Shown: piece by piece, positions 59,535 to 64,000 of the stretch
Layout: every line of letters begins with the position of its first letter
Numbering within the stretch: position 1 is the stretch's first letter
DNA from: Microbacterium rhizosphaerae
Lineage (GTDB): Bacteria; Actinomycetota; Actinomycetes; Actinomycetales; Microbacteriaceae
Direction of reading: 5' to 3'
NCBI RefSeq assembly: GCF_034120055.1
Contig: NZ_CP139368.1
Coordinates: 1,798,001-1,862,000, forward strand
DNA: 64,000 bases
Notes under the pieces: model-generated
The model's database searches: none
Told to the model about the DNA's origin: nothing
Seen by the model: the letters and a program-made list of their open reading frames with translations, nothing else
Translations under genes and position numbers: made by a program

Positions 59535-60625
59535 GTCGTCGCGTCCTCCTCGGGTGGCTTCTTCTTCGCCGTGCTCTTGGGCGGCGGGGTGCGCTTCGCC
59601 TTCCATACGACGTCCTCGGGCTTTCCCGCGCCCGTCACCGCGACGGGTTTGGTCTTCGGCGGGTTGGCCCCGCGCACGCGGCTCGCCGCCTCGAAGCCCG
59701 AGAGGGTGATGGAGTTCAGCTGCGGCAGCTTCAGCCCCAGCTCGTCGATGGCGTGCTTCAGACGCATCCGGAGCTCGCGGGCGACATCGTCCTTGGCGCC
59801 GGCCCGCGTCTTCATGACGAGACGGATGACGAGCGCATCGCCGGTCACCGATTCGAGGCCCCAGATCTCGGGCTCCTCGATGACGCGCGTGCGCCACTTG
59901 GGATCCTTCGCGATGGACCGCGCCGCATCCAGCATCGTCTTCTCGACGTCGTCGATGTCGGCATCCACCGGCACCGCCAGGTCGACGATCACCCGCGACC
60001 AGCCGAGCGACATGTTGCCGATGCGCAGGATCTCGCCGTTGCGCACGTACCAGAGCGTGCCGTTGACGTCGCGCACCTGCGTGATGCGCACGCTCACCGA
60101 CTCCACGATGCCCGTCGCGAGGCCCACGTCCACGACGTCGCCGATGCCGATCTGGTCCTCCGCGACGATGAAGATGCCGTTGAGGACGTCCTTGACGATG
60201 TTCTGCGCGCCGAAGCCGAGACCGGCGCCGATCGCGGCCGTGAGAAGCGTGAGAGACCCGAGCGCGTTCGGCGCGAGGATGTTCACGGTCAGCAGGAGCG
60301 CGACGATCACGGCCGCCACATTCACGATGTTCTTGAGGATCGACCCCAGCGTGCGCGTGCGCTGGACGAGGCGGACCGATGCGAGCGGCGAGCGCTCGAG
60401 CGCCTGGGTGTCGTCGACGTTCGCCTTGGACTTGGCACCGTTGACGATGCGGCTGACGACGCGCCGGATGACGACGTGCAGGATCCAGACGATGATGAGC
60501 GTTCCGACGATGATGCCGATCACCGCGGCGAGGTTCACACCGACGTTCAACAGGACCTGCCAGATCTGGTCCCAGAAGGTCGGGTCGGTGATTGCCGGCG
60601 TGCTGATGAAGGGAAGAAGACGCAT
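59531..60625 (-). CDS. mscS: Small-conductance mechanosensitive channel (MscS family)
   Basis: A 364-residue channel that opens under membrane tension. Helices are at about residues 22-52 and 95-118, then the pore helix TAAIGAGLGFGAQNIVKDVLNGIFIV, the beta-domain and a C-terminal alpha/beta region. The tail is rich in Lys and Pro (KRTPPPKSTAKKKPPEED). A TAGGCT hexamer ends 7 bp before ATG 60625. It heads the operon with the globin and flavoprotein. Confidence 0.92.
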   Translation of the reverse strand: MRLLPFISTPAITDPTFWDQIWQVLLNVGVNLAAVIGIIVGTLIIVWILHVVIRRVVSRIVNGAKSKANVDDTQALERSPLASVRLVQRTRTLGSILKNIVNVAAVIVALLLTVNILAPNALGSLTLLTAAIGAGLGFGAQNIVKDVLNGIFIVAEDQIGIGDVVDVGLATGIVESVSVRITQVRDVNGTLWYVRNGEILRIGNMSLGWSRVIVDLAVPVDADIDDVEKTMLDAARSIAKDPKWRTRVIEEPEIWGLESVTGDALVIRLVMKTRAGAKDDVARELRMRLKHAIDELGLKLPQLNSITLSGFEAASRVRGANPPKTKPVAVTGAGKPEDVVWKAKRTPPPKSTAKKKPPEEDATT

Positions 60626-60632
60626 CGGGTCC

Positions 60633-60638
60633 AGCCTA
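60633..60638 (-). promoter_or_regulatory. -10 element of leaderless mscS promoter
   Basis: TAGGCT on the minus strand, ending 7 bp before the mscS ATG. Confidence 0.5.
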
Positions 60639-60666
60639 ACGATCGGCCCTCGGAGTCAGCGCAGAC

Positions 60667-60703
60667 GACGGATGCCTCGCCCGGGCAGGGCGAGGCATCC
60701 GTC
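60667..60703 (-). terminator. Terminator after pepN
   Basis: GACGGATGCCTCGCCC (60667-60682) and GGGCGAGGCATCCGTC (60688-60703) form a perfect 16-bp stem with loop GGGCA, 5 bp beyond the pepN stop. It is the longest perfect stem in the window. Confidence 0.8.
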
Positions 60704-60708
60704 ATGCG

Positions 60709-63285
60709 TCACTGGGCGTCGCGCTCCTGCACCGAGAGCGCGCGCTCCACGCCGGCCAGGTTCTCGCCGACGAGGCGGCGCAGGGCCGCCGGAGCGTCCT
60801 TGTGCGCGGTCAGCCACGAGCGCGTCGCGTCGCGGAGGGCGACGTTGGCGAGGGCGGCAGGGTAGAGCCCGGTGATGAGGTACTGCGCGATCTGGTAGGT
60901 GCGCGACTCCCACACCGGCAGCAGCATGTCGAAGTAGGGCTGGACGAACTCGGCGAGCAGGTCGCGCGATGCCGGGTTCACGAACCCGAGCGCAGCCGAG
61001 CGGACCACCGTGTTCGGCAGCTCGTCGTTGTCGACGAGGCTCGCCCACGCGGCGCGTTTCGCCTCGAGCGTCGGGAGGGCGGCCTTCGCCTGCGCGGCGA
61101 ACTCGCCGCCCTTGGCCGTGTTGTCCTCGGCGAGCGCCGCGTCGATCTCGTCCGCGCTCACGAGCCCGCCCGCGGCCAGGGAGACGAGCAGCTGCCAGGA
61201 CAGGTCGGTGTCGATCTCGAGTCCGTCGAACGTCAGCTCGCCCTCGCGCACGCGGCGCACGCGGTCCCACTGCGCGGGGGTGGATGCGGATGCCGCGAAC
61301 GACGTCACCAGCTGCAGCTGGCTGTCGCTGCCGGCCCCCGCCGCCGTGGCGAGCTCCCACAGGCGCTCGGCGACGGCCGCACGGGTCGCCTCGCGCCGCT
61401 CCGGCGCGACGTACGAGCTCGCCGCCAGCAGGAGCTGGCCCAGGGTCGTGCGCACCGTCGTGGACTCGGTCTCGCTGCCGATGTTGCGCAGCACGAGGTC
61501 GATGTAGTCGCTGGCAGCGGACTCGGCATCCCTCGTCTGATCCCACGCCGCCCCCCAGACCAGCGAGCGCGCGAGCGGGTTCGAGATCTTGGCGAGGTGC
61601 GCGATGGCGGTCTTGAGCGAGCGGTCGTCGAGGCGGATCTTCGCGTACGCGAGGTCGTCGTCGTTCAGGAGCACGAGGTCGGGCCGGACCATACCCTTGA
61701 GCTCGGCGACGTCGGTGCGGTCGCCGTCGACGTCGATCTCGATGCGCTGCACCCGCACGAGGGCGTCGCCGCGCAGGCTGTAGAAGCCGACGCCGAGCCG
61801 ATGCGGACGGATCGTCGGGTAGTCGGCCGGAGCGGTCTGGACGATCGCGAACCGCGAGATCACGGTCCCTGAGCCTGTCGAAGCGTCGCCGGCCTCGTCG
61901 ATCACGGGCGAGAGCGTGTTGACCCCGGCCGTCTCGAGCCACTTGCGCGACCAGGTGGACAGGTCGCGGCCGCTCGTCGCCTCCAACTCGGCGAGCAGGT
62001 CGCTGAGCTCCGTGTTGCCCCACTGGTGCTTGCGGAAGTACGCGCCGACGCCCGCGAAGAACGCGTCGATCCCGACCCATGCGGCCAGCTGCTTGAGCAC
62101 CGAGCCGCCCTTGGCATACGTGATGCCGTCGAAGTTGACCTGCACGTCTTCGAGATCGTTGATCGTCGCGACGACGGGATGCGTGGAGGGCAGCTGATCC
62201 TGACGGTACGCCCAGGTCTTCTCCATCGCGTTGAACGTCGTCCACGCCTCGGTCCACTCGGTCGCTTCGGCGGTGGCGATGGTGGATGCCCACTCCGCGA
62301 ACGACTCGTTCAGCCAGAGGTCGTTCCACCACTTCATCGTGACCAGGTCGCCGAACCACATGTGGGCGAGCTCGTGGAGGATGGTGACGACCCGGCGCTC
62401 CTTGACGGCATCCGTCACCTTGCTGCGGAAGACGTACGTCTCGGTGAACGTCACCGCTCCTGCGTTCTCCATCGCTCCGGCGTTGAACTCGGGGACGAAG
62501 AGCTGGTCGTACTTGGCGAACGGGTAGGCGACGCCGAACTTCTCCTCGAAGTACGCGAAGCCCTGGCGGGTCTTCTCGAAGATGTAGTCGGCGTCGAGGT
62601 GCTGCCACAGGCTCTTGCGGCCGTAGACGCCGAGCGGGATGACGCGTCCCGACGCGCTCGTCAGCTCCGAGAAGGTCGCCTCGTACGGACCGGCGATGAG
62701 CGCCGTGATGTACGACGAGATGCGGGGCGTGCGTTCGAAGGCCCACGTCGCCGATCCGTCGCCGTGCTTCTTCGGCTCGGGCGTCGGGGAGTTGGACACG
62801 ACCTTCCACGGCTCCGGAGCGGTGACGGTGAACCGGAAGCCGGCCTTGAGGTCGGGCTGCTCGAAGACCGCGAACACGCGCCGCGAGTCGGGCACCTCGA
62901 ACTGCGAGTAGAGGTACACCTCGTCGTCGACCGGGTCGACGAAGCGGTGCAGACCCTCGCCGGTGTTCGTGTACAGGCAGTCGGCGTCGACGACGAGCTC
63001 GTTGCGCTCGGCCAGGCCGCGCAGCGCGATGCGCGAGTCGGCGAAGACGTCGGCCGGGTCGAGAGCGGCGCCGTTCAGCGTGATCGAGCGCACCTCGCGC
63101 GCGATGAGGTCGATGAAGGTGTCCGAGCCGGGCACGGCGGCGAAGCGGACGGTCGTGTGCGAACCGAACACCTCGGCGCCCCGGGTCAGGTCGAGCACGA
63201 CGTCGTACTCGAGCCCTTCGGTCGACGGATCGACGACGGCGCGTCGCTCCTGCGCTTCGATGCGGGTGAGGTTCTCTCCAGGCAC
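60709..63285 (-). CDS. pepN: Aminopeptidase N (M1 family)
   Basis: A zinc exopeptidase that removes N-terminal residues from peptides. The 858-residue protein has the substrate-anchoring GAMEN motif, the zinc site HELAH (His304, Glu305, His308) with third ligand Glu327, and a large helical C-terminal domain. GTG 63285 follows a CGGGAGC site; a TAGGCT hexamer at 63361-63356 could drive it from a leader of about 65 nt. Residues 468-474 (ASTGSGT) are encoded by a short REP-like sequence. Confidence 0.95.
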   Translation of the reverse strand: MPGENLTRIEAQERRAVVDPSTEGLEYDVVLDLTRGAEVFGSHTTVRFAAVPGSDTFIDLIAREVRSITLNGAALDPADVFADSRIALRGLAERNELVVDADCLYTNTGEGLHRFVDPVDDEVYLYSQFEVPDSRRVFAVFEQPDLKAGFRFTVTAPEPWKVVSNSPTPEPKKHGDGSATWAFERTPRISSYITALIAGPYEATFSELTSASGRVIPLGVYGRKSLWQHLDADYIFEKTRQGFAYFEEKFGVAYPFAKYDQLFVPEFNAGAMENAGAVTFTETYVFRSKVTDAVKERRVVTILHELAHMWFGDLVTMKWWNDLWLNESFAEWASTIATAEATEWTEAWTTFNAMEKTWAYRQDQLPSTHPVVATINDLEDVQVNFDGITYAKGGSVLKQLAAWVGIDAFFAGVGAYFRKHQWGNTELSDLLAELEATSGRDLSTWSRKWLETAGVNTLSPVIDEAGDASTGSGTVISRFAIVQTAPADYPTIRPHRLGVGFYSLRGDALVRVQRIEIDVDGDRTDVAELKGMVRPDLVLLNDDDLAYAKIRLDDRSLKTAIAHLAKISNPLARSLVWGAAWDQTRDAESAASDYIDLVLRNIGSETESTTVRTTLGQLLLAASSYVAPERREATRAAVAERLWELATAAGAGSDSQLQLVTSFAASASTPAQWDRVRRVREGELTFDGLEIDTDLSWQLLVSLAAGGLVSADEIDAALAEDNTAKGGEFAAQAKAALPTLEAKRAAWASLVDNDELPNTVVRSAALGFVNPASRDLLAEFVQPYFDMLLPVWESRTYQIAQYLITGLYPAALANVALRDATRSWLTAHKDAPAALRRLVGENLAGVERALSVQERDAQ
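61864..61883 (-). repeat. REP-like short repeat inside pepN
   Basis: The minus-strand sequence CTTCGACAGGCTCAGGGACC resembles a short dispersed repeat common in Microbacteriaceae and other high-GC genomes, usually between genes. Here it is in frame and encodes residues of ASTGSGT. The core CGACAGGCTC also occurs after ftsZ (33-42). Confidence 0.5.
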
Positions 63286-63355
63286 TGCTCTTGCTCCCGT
63301 TGCGTGTGGGGGAATGCCGCGGACGAGCGCTGGTGGCGCCGGCGACAACCGTTCT

Positions 63356-63361
63356 AGCCTA
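63356..63361 (-). promoter_or_regulatory. Putative -10 element for pepN
   Basis: TAGGCT on the minus strand, 70 bp before GTG 63285, giving a leader of about 65 nt with a ribosome site. Confidence 0.4.
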
Positions 63362-63432
63362 TGGTCTTCGGGCTCCGCCGCGGCATCGCCCCACGCCCTG
63401 TCGGTCCGCGCCGTGGACGCGCCCGGCACCGG

Positions 63433-64000
63433 CTAGGACAGGGCTGCCCTGTGCACGTGCGATCGGGCGTGGACGATGGCGCTGTCGAGGTCGTCGAAGA
63501 GATGATTCTGGTGGCGCAGGGAGCCGAGTACTCCGACGGTGCGGAACAGCTCCTCATGCCCCGGCTGCACGCCTTTGATGAGCACCGTCACACCCCGCCG
63601 CTCGAGCGCGGTGACGATGTCGGTGAGCACGCGTGCCCCCGTCGCGTCGACCAGTTCGAGCTTCGACATGCGCAGCACGACGACGGAGACGCCGGTGAGA
63701 CCGGTCACCGTCTCGTACACCCGATCGGCCGCGGCGAAGAAGAGCGGGCCGTCGATGCGGATCACCGCGATGTGCTCGTCACCCGCCGCGGCGGGTCCGG
63801 TCAGGGGCTCCCGGTGGACCCCGGTCGACCGAGCGAGGCCGCGGAGCGCGAACACGCCGGCGCACGCGACGCCGATGATCACGGCGACGATGAGATCCAC
63901 CGAGACGGTGACGATCGCCGTCGCGACGAAGGCCACGGCATCCGCTCGCGTCGATCGCATGATGGTGCGGACCGTGCCCGCGTGCACCATGCGGGTCGCG
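63433..64000 (-). CDS. SulP-family anion transporter, C-terminal part (partial)
   Basis: At least 189 residues of the C-terminal part of a SulP transporter; the frame stays open to the window edge, so the ATG at 63990 is internal. It contains the last membrane helices (DAVAFVATAIVTVSVDLIVAVIIGVACAGVFALR) and the cytoplasmic STAS domain (IRIDGPLFFAAADRVYE; LRMSKLELVDATGARVL). The family carries sulfate, bicarbonate or dicarboxylates; which ion cannot be told from this part. Confidence 0.88.
   Translation of the reverse strand, partial: ATRMVHAGTVRTIMRSTRADAVAFVATAIVTVSVDLIVAVIIGVACAGVFALRGLARSTGVHREPLTGPAAAGDEHIAVIRIDGPLFFAAADRVYETVTGLTGVSVVVLRMSKLELVDATGARVLTDIVTALERRGVTVLIKGVQPGHEELFRTVGVLGSLRHQNHLFDDLDSAIVHARSHVHRAALS

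Overview
The window reads as core chromosome of a high-GC actinobacterium of the Microbacteriaceae, most likely Microbacterium. The support is about 70% GC by eye, DivIVA/Wag31 and SepF beside ftsZ, a diheme QcrC with an actinobacterial bc1-aa3 oxidase set (including the small subunit CtaF), an ImuA'-ImuB-DnaE2 mutasome, amidotransferase GatCAB and a TesB/GlbO/PepN complement. I see no insertion sequence, prophage, CRISPR array or plasmid gene. It contains about 60 genes, densely packed, with many 1-8 bp overlaps.

Layout. 1-3.7 kb: end of the division cluster (ftsZ tail, yggS, sepF, yggT, divIVA, lspA, rluA-type synthase). 3.8-14.6 kb: dnaE1, a membrane protein, a glutamine amidotransferase, hisD, nrdR, pyrD, a DUF3043 gene on the minus strand, an M20 dipeptidase and erpA. 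14.7-23.2 kb: respiratory block. ctaC-ctaD-ctaF-PP2C run rightwards and meet ctaE-qcrC-qcrA-qcrB, running leftwards, at a strong bidirectional terminator; together they encode the bc1-aa3 supercomplex. 23.3-35 kb: trpD, a small membrane protein, a PHP phosphoesterase, a two-component system, a 5'-3' exonuclease, a YchJ-type protein, mnmA, ligA and fadD. 35-41 kb: imuA'-imuB-dnaE2 mutagenesis operon with a LexA-box promoter. 41-47.8 kb: gatCAB, dinB, small proteins, and a metallopeptidase-clpS-DUF2017 operon. 47.8-51 kb: tRNA-His, orn, tRNA-Arg, and a divergent yczE/MocR pair. 51-64 kb: an SSB paralogue, lipoprotein, ettA, two thioesterases, a CorA transporter, an mscS-glbO-FAD dehydrogenase operon, pepN and the end of a SulP transporter.

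Expression signals. About twenty genes have a TANNNT hexamer (most often TAGACT) ending 6-9, usually 6 or 7, bases before the start codon and no Shine-Dalgarno sequence, so their mRNAs are probably leaderless. Genes with a longer leader carry GGAGG-like sites. Most distinctive regulatory spots: a LexA-like box inside the imuA' promoter; a DtxR/IdeR-like iron box over the putative ctaE -10; three tandem dyads between erpA and ctaC; overlapping divergent -10 elements at 12766-12773; and two tandem hairpins before ssb.

I did not find an obviously new multi-gene system. The best candidates for undescribed biology are the regulatory structures above, the mscS-glbO-FAD dehydrogenase operon, a stop codon of yczE lying inside a tRNA gene, a PP2C phosphatase that appears to start at CTG, and a strong GATGC/GCATC sequence preference that seems to override codon bias.
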